Assembly (NCBI GenBank): GCA_011634665.1
Contig: WAEK01000006.1
Span: 2,231,001-2,295,000 of the forward strand
DNA from: Mortierella sp. BCC40632
Lineage: Eukaryota > Mortierellomycota > Mortierellomycetes > Mortierellales > Mortierellaceae
Direction: 5' to 3'
DNA: 64,000 nucleotides
Part shown: one piece after another, positions 19,692-32,632 of the stretch
Layout: the number at the start of each line of letters is the position of its first letter
Numbering within the stretch: the first letter of the stretch is position 1
Program-made: the position numbers and the translations under genes
Notes under the pieces: generated by a model
What the model saw: only the letters and a program-made list of their open reading frames with translations
Told to the model about the DNA's origin: nothing
Databases searched by the model: none

Positions 19692-21293
19692 GAGGAGGAG
19701 GAGGAGGAGGAAGAGGAGGAGAAAGCGAGGGAGTTGCAAAAGGTCAAAGGCGATATTCCTGCAGAGGTCATTGAAAAAAAAAAAAAAAAAAAAAAAAGGT
19801 ACCATGACTCGAATCCTTCATGCAAACAGAGTCATATCGAGTGCAAGTAGAATCAGCTTTTCTCTTTCTTTCCCCGGTTCTTTAGACCTTCCTCCTCTCT
19901 CATCTCTTCTTTTTTTTTTTGTTCTTTCTTTCGTCCATTATTTTTTTTTTTTTTTTCTTGTCATTTTGATTCGTACTTTTTTTGTAACAACACAACAGCA
20001 TAATGGCATCGAACTTGCAACCACCACTACCCATCCTTCCTCCCCCCCTCTCCACTCTCTGTAGACTGGCAAGTGATTACAATAAAGAAGCTACCATAAC
20101 AAGGCGGTTCTCGTTCCTCTTGATTGGGGAATTGGGCATTGAGGATTGGGGATTGGCTTCGCCACCCAAGAGACCCGTCCATAGAAAAACCACAAAGACA
20201 AAAAGGGGAAGGTGGGATTGGTTCAAATACGTAATCATGAACCTGGAGGGGGAGGGGGGAGGAGGACGTCCAGAGCAATTAGAAAGAAGGAAAAGTGCAG
20301 GAGGAGGAAGAGTATATAGAAAAGGGTACAAAGAAAGAAAAAAAAATAGGTACCTCTCTTTCCCCCCCCCCAATGCTTCTTTCCGACTTTCCTTCTACCC
20401 TACCTCCCCTCTTTTTTGTCATCTTAGCTTCTTCTTCACACTTTTATGTAACTGGCACAGAGAAAAGGAAAAAAAAAACAAAGTACCCCCTTCTCCACTT
20501 TCACCCTTTATCAATAATAATAATAATAATAAAAAAGAAAAAAAAAAGGTCTGCTCAGCCCTCATTCCAGCGAACGCTGGGAGAAGAGAAACGGGAGAGC
20601 GGTTCATGCGGCACTAGATTTCTGGGCTGTGTTCGTGGCGAACAACATGAGCCAGTAGCAAAAACGTGAAAGAACGAAAACTAGGAGAGACGGAGAGAAG
20701 AGGAGAAAGAGGAGGAGGGGGGGGGGATGACCATCTCTCGCGGCGAGACGGCTCTTGTCTCCCTCCCGGAGGTTTCCCATCGATCGTGTAGAGTTTTGCG
20801 GTGCATATTTGAGTTCCTCTTTGTGTTGTTGTACACACAACAATAACAACAACAACAATAACAGGTAGTCTGGAGCTCGTTATTCCATTGGATCCTCGCG
20901 CCGCCTTTTTTTTTTTTTTTTTTTCTTCTTTAACACTTTGGTCGTTTTTTTGTCAGAAGGGTGGGATAGCTGCTCGTTGGTTGGGTAGGAGAAGGGGAGG
21001 AGAGGAGGAAAGGAAAGGAAAGGAAAGGGAAAAAAAAAAAGAGATACAGAGCGAGACCAGGAACCCAAAACGCCAAAGCCAAATAAAAGTTCTCTTTCTC
21101 TCTCTCTCCTCCTCTCTCTCTCTCTCTCTCAGCCCAAAGCCCAATTTCTACTCGCCCTCTCTCTCCCTCCCCCCTCCCCATTCTTTCCGACCGTGCCCAA
21201 TTCATGGATGTGATCGGGCAACTGCCGAGCGTGCCGTTCCTTTGTACGATGGAGAGAAGAGAGAGGAGAGAGAGGGGAGAGAGAGGAGGGAGG

Positions 21294-21298
<5 letters not shown>

Positions 21299-21352
<54 letters not shown>
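21299..21352. repeat. (AG)n microsatellite
   Basis: About 27 AG units, preceded by an imperfect purine tract from 21250. Confidence 0.95.
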
Positions 21353-21355
<3 letters not shown>

Positions 21356-21847
21356 TAGGGTCTTATTTTGTCTTTTATGTGTGTGTTGGTATCACGCACT
21401 CATGCATGCCTAGACACAACAGAGGCATACTTGCCGCTTGGGCATCGCACTTATTGTGATTGTTGTTGTTATTGTTATTGTTGTCTGTCGTTCTGCTGTC
21501 TGTTGCTGCTCATTCTTGTGCTGCTGCTGCTCTCTGCACGTCTTCTTTTTTTATGGAGAGATATGAAGGCTTTTGTGGACCACAAAGAGGGTCTCTTCGT
21601 TTCATCTACAGTACATAGACTGGCAAGTCCATGGACCGAGGGTTGGGCCATCTTTTTTTTTTTTTTTCACTAAACCCCGCTCAGAGACAACCCAACCACA
21701 CTATTCTCTCTCTCTCTCATTTGATTACTGCAAGTGTAGTTATGGAGTCAAATAAGCACGAGATTAGAGAAGAAGGATGGCAAAGGATGAATGGGCAAAG
21801 AGGTTGGGGAGGGGGAGGGAGAGACAGAGAGGATGAAAGAGATTCGC

Positions 21848-21879
<32 letters not shown>

Positions 21880-23601
21880 CCTTCTTTTGCACTCGGATCT
21901 CCGTCCATTTGACTTGCATATTTGAGGACTCGACCAAAGAATGACAAACATTGACCGCCCTCGGCCGCGTTTTTTTTTTTTTTTTTTTTTTTTTTCATTT
22001 TGTGGTCGAGATCGATAAGTAATACAAAAAAGAGAGAGAAAGAGAGTGAGAGAGAAATGCAAAGCACCAGGGGAGGGTTGGATCGGGGGATACGGGTTGG
22101 TAAGGAGAGACTAAAAAAAAAAAAAAAAAAAAAAAAAGCGAAAAAAAGAGCGGAAACGGGAAACACGCGGCATTGGCACGACCAAAGAGATGGAAAAGTG
22201 CAGGGTTGGGCTGGGGGGAGAATGGGTAATAGGGAAGGAGGGAGGGATGCAGAACAGGAGAGAGAGAGAGAGAGAGAGAGATAGAGAAGAAGGGGTAGGG
22301 GTGGAGAGAGAGAGAAAAAGAAGGAAACTTTGATGCCCATCCGGAAATCTCGATGGGCCATGCCGCGCTCGTCCTATTGGCTCTCCGCCCACCCAGAGAA
22401 CCCTTAGAGCCTTGCTTCCTTGGCCGAATTGGCAATTGTAGAGCCGAGTGCAGGAGAAGGAGGACAAGGCAGGTGGGGCGAGGATAAACAAATAAGAAGA
22501 TGAAAAAGAAAAAAAAAAGTGGGCCGTGAGTAGGAAGCATGAGCCGGCCCTTTTTTTTCCTTTGTCCACATGGTCAAGGGCAACGGCCTGAGGCAAAGGC
22601 AAAGCTGAAGCTAGAGCGGGTCAAAAGTACCAGCTCTTTTAGTTACATCCTTGGCAGTCAGTCGGCGTCGGCATCATTCTTTGCCGTCTACCCGTTTGTA
22701 AGTTACTCTTTCCTCCCCTTTTCTTTGTAAAAGTGCACATCTTTTTCCAAGCTAAAAAAGATGCCCAATGGTGGACAAAGTATGATCGAGGACAAAAAGT
22801 GTAGCCGAGTCTGCATGGTTGGATAGGTGTGGGAGGCATTCGAACTGTGCAGAGTGGATAGTAGTGGAACAGGCGGGACTGAATAAGAGAGAGAAGGAGA
22901 GACAAATTCATTCATGCCCAATGCCTCAGTATTGGTTGTGGAGACGGGGTAGGTGGAGGACCTAAAAAAGGACTGCTGCGCGTGTTGGCTGGCCAAAGGG
23001 CAGGGCGCAAAGTGCGGGTGCGAAACGGGACTAGTGTCGAAGGAGAGGAATGACTCTGTGCAGAGGATTGAGCGAGTGAGAGCTGGGGGCGAGATTCTAA
23101 TACTGTCCTTGGGCTCGATCGCTTTGAAAGAAAGAGATAGTCAAAAAAGAGCGCCAGCGGGTCGGGTTGTACCCGTGTTTTTTGTTTGTTTGTTTAGGGC
23201 AAGAGATAAACAGGGGAGAATGGTCAACCAGATACAGTCAATGGGTGGCAGCAGCGTGTTCAATTGAGAGCGGAGCAAATACATAAAAGAAAAAAAAAAT
23301 AAAAAAATAAAAAAATAAAAAAAAAGTGGGCAAGAAGGAAGGAAGGACCCCGTGGCATCCAGGTTGTTCACGCGGATCAAACCCGCGCGGTCCCTTGTTG
23401 TAGAAGGGCTGGGCCCCATTGGCTTATTCCGCCGCTGCTGGGGCATCAAGGTGCCGGGTAAGGCCCAGGCAAAAGACCAGGCAGGCATGGATGATCGGGT
23501 AGCTCTGGCTAGTGGAACCAAACACCCACCGAGGGTTGCTGTTGTATGAAAGGGCGGCAGAAACAGACTAGAACAGGGCTCTCTCACACACACTCTCTCT
23601 C

Positions 23602-23602
<1 letters not shown>

Positions 23603-23646
<44 letters not shown>

Positions 23647-23647
23647 G
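23603..23647. repeat. (CTGT)n tetranucleotide repeat
   Basis: Eleven CTGT units between a short CT array and the CT-rich leader of the Zn2Cys6 gene. Confidence 0.95.
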
Positions 23648-24108
23648 GCATTGATCGGCATTGCATCCGCCCCCTCCCGCGCCCATCGCCCTATTTCTTT
23701 TTATAATCATTTCGTTTTTTTTTTTTATTTTTTCTCTTTTCTTTTTTTCTTTTCATCCATCTTCGGCGTACATCTCATCTCATCTCATCTCATCTTTCAC
23801 ATCTCACACTCTCTCTCTCACACACACACACACTCTCTCTCTCTCTCTTATTCATTCTCTTATCCATCCTTCCATTCCTTCATTCCTCCATCCATCCATC
23901 TTAAATCTCCTTCCTTTCCTTCTCCCTCGACTCCTTACCCCACTCTTGCTCACTCACACACTCACGCTCAAACTCACACACTCACGCCCTCTCTCTCACA
24001 CACATATCCACTAAATCCATCCCTCTATCTCTCTCTCTCTCTCTCTCTCTTCTTCTCTCCCTCTCCTCTCTCTTGGCTCTCACTCTATCCATTCCTTTTC
24101 CACGGCCG

Positions 24109-24138
24109 ATGCGCATCTGCTCGGTCTCTGTCTACTAG
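24109..24138 (+). promoter_or_regulatory. upstream ORF, 9 codons
   Basis: ATG CGC ... TAC TAG, the only ATG in about 690 bases before the Zn2Cys6 start at 24238. It ends 99 bases before the main ATG, a spacing that would allow reinitiation. Whether it is within the transcript is inferred. Confidence 0.4.
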
Positions 24139-24237
24139 ACTCCCCTGCGATCGCTCCACTGTGCGACTCGCCTTCACTCTCACTCTCTCGCTCTCTCTTT
24201 ATTCCTCAGCTCCACCCTTCCCTTCACCTCTTCCACA

Positions 24238-25632
24238 ATGCCCCCTCCCCACCCACACCCCTCGTCCTCTAAGGCCCACACGGCTACGAACGGACACACT
24301 CCATCCTATGCCCCACCCACTGCTGGCGGACTCAGCAACGGTCATCACTCACTCGGCCCCGCCAATACTTCTCTCTCGTCGTCTACCCCTACCCCTACCC
24401 AGGCCCCATCCTCATCTCCGGGCCCGAGCTCGGGCTCTTCTATTCCGCAAAAGAAACGGACAATCGCGGGGGCTCCGAAGAAGCCCCGCACAGAAGCCAT
24501 TGAGAAGAAAGCCCAAATCAGCTCTTGCGACAACTGCAAGGGTGGTCATCGAAAGGTGAGTCTGGTCTGGTTGTTCTTGGGAGAGAGTGTTTGAGAGAGA
24601 GAGAGAAACAGAGACAGGAAGACAAATACAGGACGATGTATTGGTCCTCTGGACCAGTTTGTTTTCTTTTTCTTTTTTTTTTTTTTTTTTTTTTTTTACC
24701 CCTGTCCCTCTGTTTCCCCTTCTATCCCATCTCTCTTGTTCTTCGGTCTCCACGCGCCAACTCGTCTGCTTCCATTTGTCAGCGCCAACCTTACTTTCCG
24801 GCGTCTCCTCTGCCCTGGTTTCCCCATCACGCGTTTCCTCGTCCTCCCCCACTCCCCACCATCACCAACTATCACTCCAAAACAGGACCTCGTGTTCTGT
24901 CCTCTCTTCAACCTCGCACAGGTCCTCTCTTGGGTAAGAGGAGAGAAGGGGAAGGGGAAGAATACACAAAAAGTTGAGAAGAGATGGCTCGGGAAAGACA
25001 GACCTTTGTTGCCTGTTGTACTCGCAAAAAAATACTCCTGCAATCGTGTTCCGTCGCCCTACTCGCTCAGGGCATGGGCAAACGCTCGTGCATCCCCTCC
25101 TCTTTATCTTTTCGCTTCTCCTCCCATCCTACGACGCCTGTTTGTTTTGGCCCTGTTGTGTGGTTGGGGAGATGATTCATGCGCGTATGTGTGTGTTGCG
25201 TCTGGTCAGACTGGATGGCTGAATGGTGGACTGGTTGGACCGGCCACGTCCGCCACACGATTACCATGCACACACACACAGACGCAAAAGACACACACAC
25301 CCTGTCGCCCAGCCGAAGGCTCGCCTGGTGTTGTGCATGGGCGGGTTCTGCATGGTCCAGTACTGTAGACTGCTCACTCTCTCCCTCTCTCTCACTCTCC
25401 CTCTCATCTTGTACCCGAGTCAGATAAAAAAACTTTTTCCCTGTTGCTATTGCTCCTGCTGCCGCTGCTGTTGTTGCTTGACCTGCATTGTCTCGCTCTA
25501 TTCCCTTTTCTTTCTCTCTTTCGCTCTTTCTGCCTGTGGGCTCGCAGCCCGCCTCGTCCCAACCACTTGTCTCTCTCTCCCTTTATTTCTGCTTACCCGG
25601 TGGATGGTGATTGTAGAATAGAGTGAGAGAGA

Positions 25633-25667
<35 letters not shown>

Positions 25668-28357
25668 CCTTGACCATTCTCGGTGATGCACCCAGACAAC
25701 TGGAGTGTTTACTGGATGACTGATCGTCTATATGCGTTTTGTTTTTGCCTTTTTCTCGCTCGTTAGTGCAATGGTCTGGAGCCATGTGCGTCCTGTGAGC
25801 TCAACAAGCTGCAATGTACATATCTAACGCTCAGCGAATCCAAGAAACGGATCCACGATGCTTACGTCCAAATGAAGAAACAGGAACAGGCCCAAAAGCT
25901 CAAGGTAAGCAACTCCATACCTTTTCCTCTACTCTTTATCCATCATGACGCTCCAGAGTCTCTCGAATAGGCATCTGACTCTTTCCTTCACCTTCACCTT
26001 TCTCTCTCCCTCTCTCCTTCTTTGATATCCCGCATCCTTAGGGTGCTGACATCATCGTTGCCAGGATGGGAGGACTGGATATTGGAGGCACCAACACCAA
26101 CTTTGGACCCATCCTCTCTCAGGTCATCAACCTGCCCCGGTACGAGCCACCCCCTTCAGACTTCAAGAACGACACCGAGGTGATCGCCAACATTGGTCTA
26201 GTCGAGAGGACGTTGATCGACTGCTACTTCAAATTCTTCAACTACTACATCCCAATCCTAAGCCGGAAACGGTTCATGGAACAACTGCAGGACCCGGAAA
26301 AACTAAAGACACGAGAGACCCAAAAGTTGCTTGCCTGTGTACTCGCCACAGGCTTTGCCTTCCGGCATGAAATCCACGAGCCAGACACCATCAACCGAAT
26401 GGAGCCCAACTACGGCACAGGAATGTGTCGCAAGTTTCACCATTTTAATGTCCAGGATGTATTCAACTCGTCGTTCGAAAACATTCAATGTTACCTCATT
26501 CTCACAGGATTCTACTCATCTATTGCTGGTTACGATGCTGTCCATAACTTGGTTGCACTTGCTCATTCGGGCGCTGCTGCTTTGGGTCTCAACCGGAACA
26601 AAGGTCTCTTCTATCAGATGCCAAGGACCGAAAAGGATGTAGCTGATACACTCGAGATGGGTCGACGTGTCTTTTGGTCCGTCGTGATTGTCTGTTCAGG
26701 TTATTCGCTGAGTCATCAGTCACCATATATTACGTCGAATGACTATGACATTGCCTTCCCAACACGGCGACAGTTTGATGCCTGTCAGGATTACAATGGT
26801 CAAACATATGATGATTTTGAGGGAATCAAGGATCTTCATCACTTTGTGCCCATGTACGAGATCTGCTCCAAGATTGCCGATATTACATGTACAGCCACCA
26901 GACAACGACCTTGCTCCAAAGTGGACGAGGCCCGTGAACAACTACACGAATGGAGACAATCGATCCTACCCAAAGAACTTCAGATCAACCTTGAGGACGA
27001 TTTAACCTTTGAAAATCAGACCAGGTTCTCCAAGTTTTATCATGCCATTGCCTATATGTTTGAAATTTGTCTTCACCATACTTTTCAACTGGATGAGGCC
27101 CAACGGACAAAGGGTGTGCATGGTCTCTGGAGCAGCTATTGTTTCGATGCAGCGGTCGGGATTATCAAGATCTATCGCACTTGGCCCATGACCCGAATGA
27201 ATGCCCATGTTATCCTCCCAGTCGCTGGAGGAACATTTGCCAATATTGTGGCAAGTCAAATTGTGGGCAAGGCCGAAAAGGCCCAAGATTTCTGCAATGA
27301 GATCAAGTCCTTGATGACAGACATTGTCCGAGCCTCCTCGAGTGAAGAACGTCAGAAATTGGTCAGCTTTGTATCATCACAATACGGTGGCGGAGACCGA
27401 GGGAACAAATTGGGTGACTTTATGATTTCCGTCCCCGAAACCCCACCATGGAACGAGCGTTCGACGACCGAGGCCACAAGTTCTCCCGAGCATATCGGAG
27501 ATGACATGGATTCGGATGAAGAATATGAAGTGGATGAGGATATGGCCAAGGAATCTGAGAATGGATTTGATAGTGATCAAGGAGAGTCTTTGGAGGACAA
27601 GAGGATGATGGGTTACTATGCACCTCAAGGCCAACCACAACAGATTTATTCAAATGCTTCTTCCTCGTCGGTGGCAGCGGCAACCGTGGCGGCCCGTTCA
27701 CATCCTAGCATGACAGTACGGACCAATTCAAACGCCGGCATGAATGTTTCTCAAGCTACAGCATCAACCATGGCCACTTTGACCGAGACACGATATGTAT
27801 CCGAGCCACCCCAACAACAACAGTTGCATTCGATGACTTCTATCCCTAGTCAATCAGCCTCATCCTATTCACACCAAATCCAATCTCAACATGCATTCCA
27901 GATTCATCCACAACAGTCCATGGTAACAAAAGGCCCAGTCCCACATCATAATCCCATGGTCGAGCCCAACTATGTTGGCGCTGTCTATGAAGAGATGCTT
28001 CCTACAGGTTCGGGACAAGTCCCCATTTCGGCTGTGGGTCTTGGTCCAGGATACCACCCAGGCTTTGCTCATCAACATCCTTCCAGTCGTCCTACCTTTG
28101 CGCAACGACCTTCACAGACATCACCATTTATTGCCGATAGCAATAATACAGTGGCTGTGAGTGGGGTTGAGAGTGGATTTGCAGGTGGTCATGGATATAC
28201 TGATCAGGATATATATCTGGTACGGTCGGCGCATTCAAATGATATTCGTCATCAGCCACATGCTCATCCTACTCAGCAACATCCTCACGCATCTCAAGGT
28301 GTTCAACATCCTCAACACTACCAGCAACAACAACACCATCACCACCAGCACCAGCAA

Positions 28358-28398
<41 letters not shown>

Positions 28399-29506
28399 GC
28401 ATCACCATCATCACCATCAAGTGTCCGTAGATGGGTATCACTCAGTCACGGGGCCCACTCCTTTGGACAGCATGGCGGCCTATGATCCACAACAGACACA
28501 ATTTCTTCAACTTCAATTGAATGCAGCACAACAACGTAAATTTGAAGAGTATAGTTTATTGTTGTCGACCAAGCACTATACGCCTGAGGAGAGACAACAG
28601 TTGGAACTCAAGATGGAACAAGAGATTCTTGAATTGAGTGGATTGGACCCCATGATGCCCGTTTCACTCAAGAATTCACAGCTCTTGACGGGCGGTTCCT
28701 TGTTCCAAGGTCATAACGGAGGCAACACCAACACTAACAACAATGGTCATGGTACGGATCCTTCAGGAGGATTGGGTGTGTCTACGACTCAGTTGATGTA
28801 TTCAACCACAGCAGCAGCGTCTGTGACAACGGCAACGAGTGGAGGTGGATCGACTGGATCGACGGTTGTGACCACACCAGGAAGTGGCTCCTTCTCCAAT
28901 ACATCCGAATCCTTGACCTCACCTGTTTCGGCCACATCATCTTCGGGTCCATCGTTTTTGGGAGGAACAGATACGAATGGAGGGGATTTGAGTGACTATC
29001 ATCATTTGGCAAGACAACAACAACAGTTCCATGAACAGATTCAACAACATCAACACTCGTTGCATCATGGAACGACGGGGTCTGCAGAAGGAGTGAGTTT
29101 GTTTGGATCTAGTTTGATGGGAATGAACCCAGCCGAATTGGATTTGGTGGCAGCAGCGGCAGGAGGAGGAGTGGACATGAGTGAGTTTGGACATGGACTT
29201 CAAGACGATGAGGCGGTTCTTGTGCTGATGAACGATCCCATGTTGGTAGCTCGATCCGAGATGTTCTCACAAGTGGCTAGCAGTAGTTTCTTGCCTTCTT
29301 CCTCCTCGTCCTCCTCGTCGACCTCGGCCACGACGGGGGCTACGACGACGACGACAACGGTGTCGAGTTCACAACAATATCATTCACAACAGCAACCACA
29401 TCTTCAACATCAACAACAGCAACAGCATCAGCTACAACAGCAGCCACCATACCAATCTCAGCATCATACGCAGCAGCGACCACTTTCATTCGTCCATGCT
29501 CGTTAG
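24238..29506 (+). CDS. Zn2Cys6 fungal transcription factor
   Basis: Three exons: 24238-24555, 25767-25904, 26042-29506; 1306 residues. The zinc cluster is complete once exons 1 and 2 are joined: Cys 97, 100, 107, 113, 116 and 123 (CDNCKGGHRK|CNGLEPCASC...C), a C-x2-C-x6-C-x5-C-x2-C-x6-C pattern, preceded by a basic stretch (KKRTIAGAPKKPRTEAIEKK) that can act as nuclear signal. A linker/dimerisation helix follows (ESKKRIHDAYVQMKKQEQAQKL). Exon 3 starts with the middle homology region of fungal transcription factors (about 190-450: YFKFFNYYIPILSRKRF, GLNRNKG, GRRVFWSVVIVCSGYS). The rest is an acidic patch and long Gln/His/Ser-rich activator-like sequence with a pure Q/H run near 905-950. Target genes unknown. 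Confidence 0.92.
24556..25766 (+). other. 1.2-kb intron inside the zinc cluster
   Basis: GTGAGT donor right after the codon preceding the third zinc Cys, acceptor CGTTAG. Contains GA, T27, (AC)n and (CT)n tracts; the last (CT)n at 25637-25663 is pyrimidine on the sense strand. Confidence 0.85.
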
Positions 29507-29950
29507 TTATCTAATACCAGATCTTAGCTTTTTTTTTTCCTTGTTTTTGTATTACTCCTTGCTTTTTTTTTTTTTTTTTTCTTTTCCTTTTCATTGCGCG
29601 TGTTTATTGCTTTTTTTTTTTTTTTTTTTTTTTTTTTCTGTCATTAAAAAAGACCTCCATAATCAAGTTTTCATTTTCATTTTTAGTTTTTTGTTTGGTT
29701 TGGTTTGATTTGTGTGGTTGTTTGTTTAATCAGTTTTTTTTTTTTTTTTTTTTTTTTTTCTTCAAAAAACAAGTTTAAAAATTAAGGAAAAAGGTGGAAG
29801 AAAAGAAATAAAAGCTCAGAGGCCCATAAAGAAGAGCTAAAGGAAACAGAGAAAAAAAATGGAAACAAAAAAAAAAAAAAAAAAAAAAGGGTTGGATCAA
29901 AAAGGTTTTAATTAAGTTGTTTTGGGTTTGTCCATGAGATAGGATATGAC

Positions 29951-29988
<38 letters not shown>

Positions 29989-30540
29989 AGAAAAAGGAAA
30001 AAGGAGAGAGGCAAAAGAAGAAAGAGGATCCCAGGGGGGCCATCGGGGGAAAAAAAAAAAGTGCACAAGCGAGAGAGGCTGTTTTGGTTGCTCAACGAAA
30101 AAAAGTCAAGAAAAAAATAGCCCAATGGTCGCAAGGAATTCGGCAACTAGGGAAAAGCAGATAATATGGCCGCAGAATGATTACAGTACATAGGAAGAAA
30201 GAAAAGAAAGAAAGGAAAGGAAAAGGACTGCAAGCAATAAAAAAGAGAAGGAAAAAAAAAAAGGAATGTAGAGTGGGTTGTGCGAATGATTGGCAGAGAA
30301 AAGAGAAAAGAGAGGAATCTCTCCTTCTCCTCCACTTTCCTTATCCTCGAGTTCGCTCGGCTAAAGTCCTCCAAAGAAGAGCGAGCAAACAACTCATGGT
30401 TTCCTTGAAAGAAAAGCCAGAATCCTCTTGCATCCAGGTTCTCATGGTCGCCAAGGCAATCTTTTTTCTGGCTTTTTGTCTTTCCTCTTTTTTTCTCTCT
30501 TTCTTTTTTGGTTGGCCAGCATTGTTTGTTTCTCATCTTT

Positions 30541-30569
<29 letters not shown>
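29507..30569. other. convergent 3' region between Zn2Cys6 gene and TBP gene
   Basis: T-rich then A-rich with homopolymers at 29560, 29611, 29734, 29869 and the T29 tract at 30543-30571, plus (GA)n at 29952-29984. Expected to hold both 3' ends. A minus-strand open frame reaching from the TBP last exon to 30147 is discussed with TBP. Confidence 0.55.
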
Positions 30570-30574
<5 letters not shown>

Positions 30575-32632
30575 TGCGGAACTCTGTCAACACAGGGTAT
30601 ATAGCTTCGAACGCCTGATAGATCTCCTCTCGGACCTGAACAGTTTGACAAAAGAATATAAAGCCAAACAGACGGATGAGCATCCAACTCGATGCGGATG
30701 AAATTCATAGATCCTTCCTTCTACTTACTTCCCGTAAAGGAAGTGGGGGGGGGGAGAAAAAAAATAAAACCCTCTCCCAAGATTCTCTTATCTTACCTTG
30801 GCACCCGTCAAGACAATCTTGCCAGAGACGAAAATCAAGAGTACAATCTTGGGCTTGACCATTCTGTAAATCAGACCCGGGAACAACTCGGGTTCGTACT
30901 AGAGAGAAAAAGAGAAGGGACGCGTGTATTAGAGCATGACCTTTTTTTTTCATCTCACAGCTCTCTTCCTTTCTTTTCTTTTCTACTTACAGATGTGAAA
31001 GGACCGTGAGCATAGGCGAGACCTTCCAAACGGATTGGGAACTTGACATCACACGAACCGACAATGTTTTGAATCTTGAAGTCCGTAAACTTGGCAGAGA
31101 AACCCAACTTTTGAATGATACGAGCATACTTGCGTGAAGCCAATTTGGAATCGTCTTCGGACTTTGCTCCTGTCACCACCATCTTGCCAGAGGCAAAGAT
31201 CAACGCGGTCGTCTTTGGGTCACGGATTCTCATAATCACAGCGGCAAAACGCTAATGTTTGTGTGCGTGTGTGTATATATATTTGTGGTTTGCAATTGCA
31301 ACAACGACAGCAGCAAGAAAAAGGGGGAGAGATCCCAGAGTAGCCACAGAAAAAAAAGGGGGGTAACAAGCATCAGACACAAAGAGGAATGATGTGCATC
31401 CGCCCATAAAAAAAACATAAGAGTCGCAGAAAGTAGAGTGAAGAGAGTGAGTTTTTCACGTTCTCAAAAGCCTCTTCTGGCCCGTTTCTGGTTTTTATCC
31501 CTACGCCGACGATGTTGCAAGTGTTGTCATAGCAAATGGCTAGACAGGAAGCAAGCGAGCAAGAGCAGGCAAGCAAGAGCAAGCAGCAGCGTGTAAAAGG
31601 CGAGATGGGGGGGATGGGGCAGGAGCGAAGAAGAAGAGGAGAGCAAAGGTACCTTTGGGTTGTACTCTGCATTGCGGGCGTGCAAGGCGATGGTCTTGAG
31701 GTCGAGACGACAATCGAGGTTGACGGTAGCGACGATATTCCTATAGAGGTGGGTTTGAAAGAGAAACAAACAGATGAGTGATCGAGATAGTGTGTCTATC
31801 GTAGAGAGCGGGCGAGAAAGTCGTAGTCTACCACCCTACTGCACTCCTAGTCCTACCCATCCAGTCAGTCCACCCAACCCATCATCCACCCAAAAAAAAA
31901 AAGAAAAAAGCCACAAAGCGGGACGAATTTTCACTGCGCAGAGGAAAAAAAAATTCTCTCTTTTCTCTCTCTCTCCCTGCATAAATAGTCGCTTGCGAGG
32001 CCGATGAGCTCCAGACCACGTCTCCCTTACTCTCTCTCTCTGTCCGTCCGTCCGTCTGTCTGTCCGTCCGTCCGTCCCCCCCTTCTCTCTCTTCTTTCTC
32101 TCGTCTTGTCTTGTCTCCTCTCCGCTCTTCTTTCTTTTCTCACCCCACTCGACTCTCTCTCTCTCTCTCTCTCCCGTACCCTCCCCCCCCAGCCGCCCCT
32201 CGCTGCGACTCTGAGCAAAAGGCTGGACTCGTCATCTCACACAAAATATATACACACACAGACGCACTCCCACACTCGCTCCCAATCCACCCCAGCACGC
32301 ATACACACATATATCACATATTATATATATATATATATAGATAGATAGATAGAGATAGATAGAGAGACGAACGAGTAGGGGCAAACGGGAGTCTTTGTGT
32401 GGAGAAAGGTTTCTTTGTCTTTTTTTTTTCTTTTTCTTTTTTCTTCAAAAAAAAAAAAAAAAAAAGCATGGGCTACTTACTGGAGTATAGGCACGATTCC
32501 AGCAACGGAATTCAGGGGGGCGTCGGCCACCGTCTGTTCCTCTGTTGATACTTCCGAAGCCGGCTTCTCAGCAGCCTTGGCAGGAGTGGATGAGGATGCG
32601 CCTGGTGCACTGATGGTTGGAACGGCGAACAT
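30570..32632 (-). CDS. TATA-box-binding protein (TBP)
   Basis: Five exons on the minus strand: 32632-32481, 31740-31653, 31251-30991, 30898-30797 and 30635 to about 30570. The spliced product has a ~50-residue Ala/Pro/Ser N-terminus, then the conserved TBP saddle of two repeats: [118 protein letters not shown] and [14 protein letters not shown]. Role: sequence-specific DNA binding at promoters for RNA polymerases I, II and III. The C-terminus is unclear: after FRKQ the frame enters 29 A bases and, as written, stays open to 30147; a change of one base in that tract brings a stop within a few codons, giving the normal length. I therefore end the supported part near 30570. Confidence 0.95.
32328..32365. 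repeat. (TA)n/(GATA)n microsatellite in TBP intron 1
   Basis: TATATATATATATA followed by GATAGATAGATA inside the first TBP intron (31741-32480), which also has (CCGT)n/(CTGT)n at 32041-32077 and (CT)n at 32153. Confidence 0.85.

Larger units (their letters stand above)
19692..24108. other. long intergenic region rich in simple repeats
   Basis: 4.4 kb with (AGG)n at 19693, T/A homopolymers, (TAA)n at 20513-20531, GA array at 21299-21352, T24 at 21854, T24 at 21971, A23 at 22112, GA at 22258, and (CTGT)n at 23603. No frame here shows a protein family. The last ~550 bases, free of ATG from about 23549, probably form the leader of the Zn2Cys6 gene. Confidence 0.5.

Noticed and set aside
23360..23395. 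Hairpin around CGCGGATCAAACCCGCGCGG as tRNA
   Set aside because: It is an inverted repeat, but the loop does not match the T-loop consensus and no other tRNA arms are present.
23603..23647. CRISPR-like regular repeat
   Set aside because: A pure tetranucleotide microsatellite with no spacers, in a eukaryotic genome.
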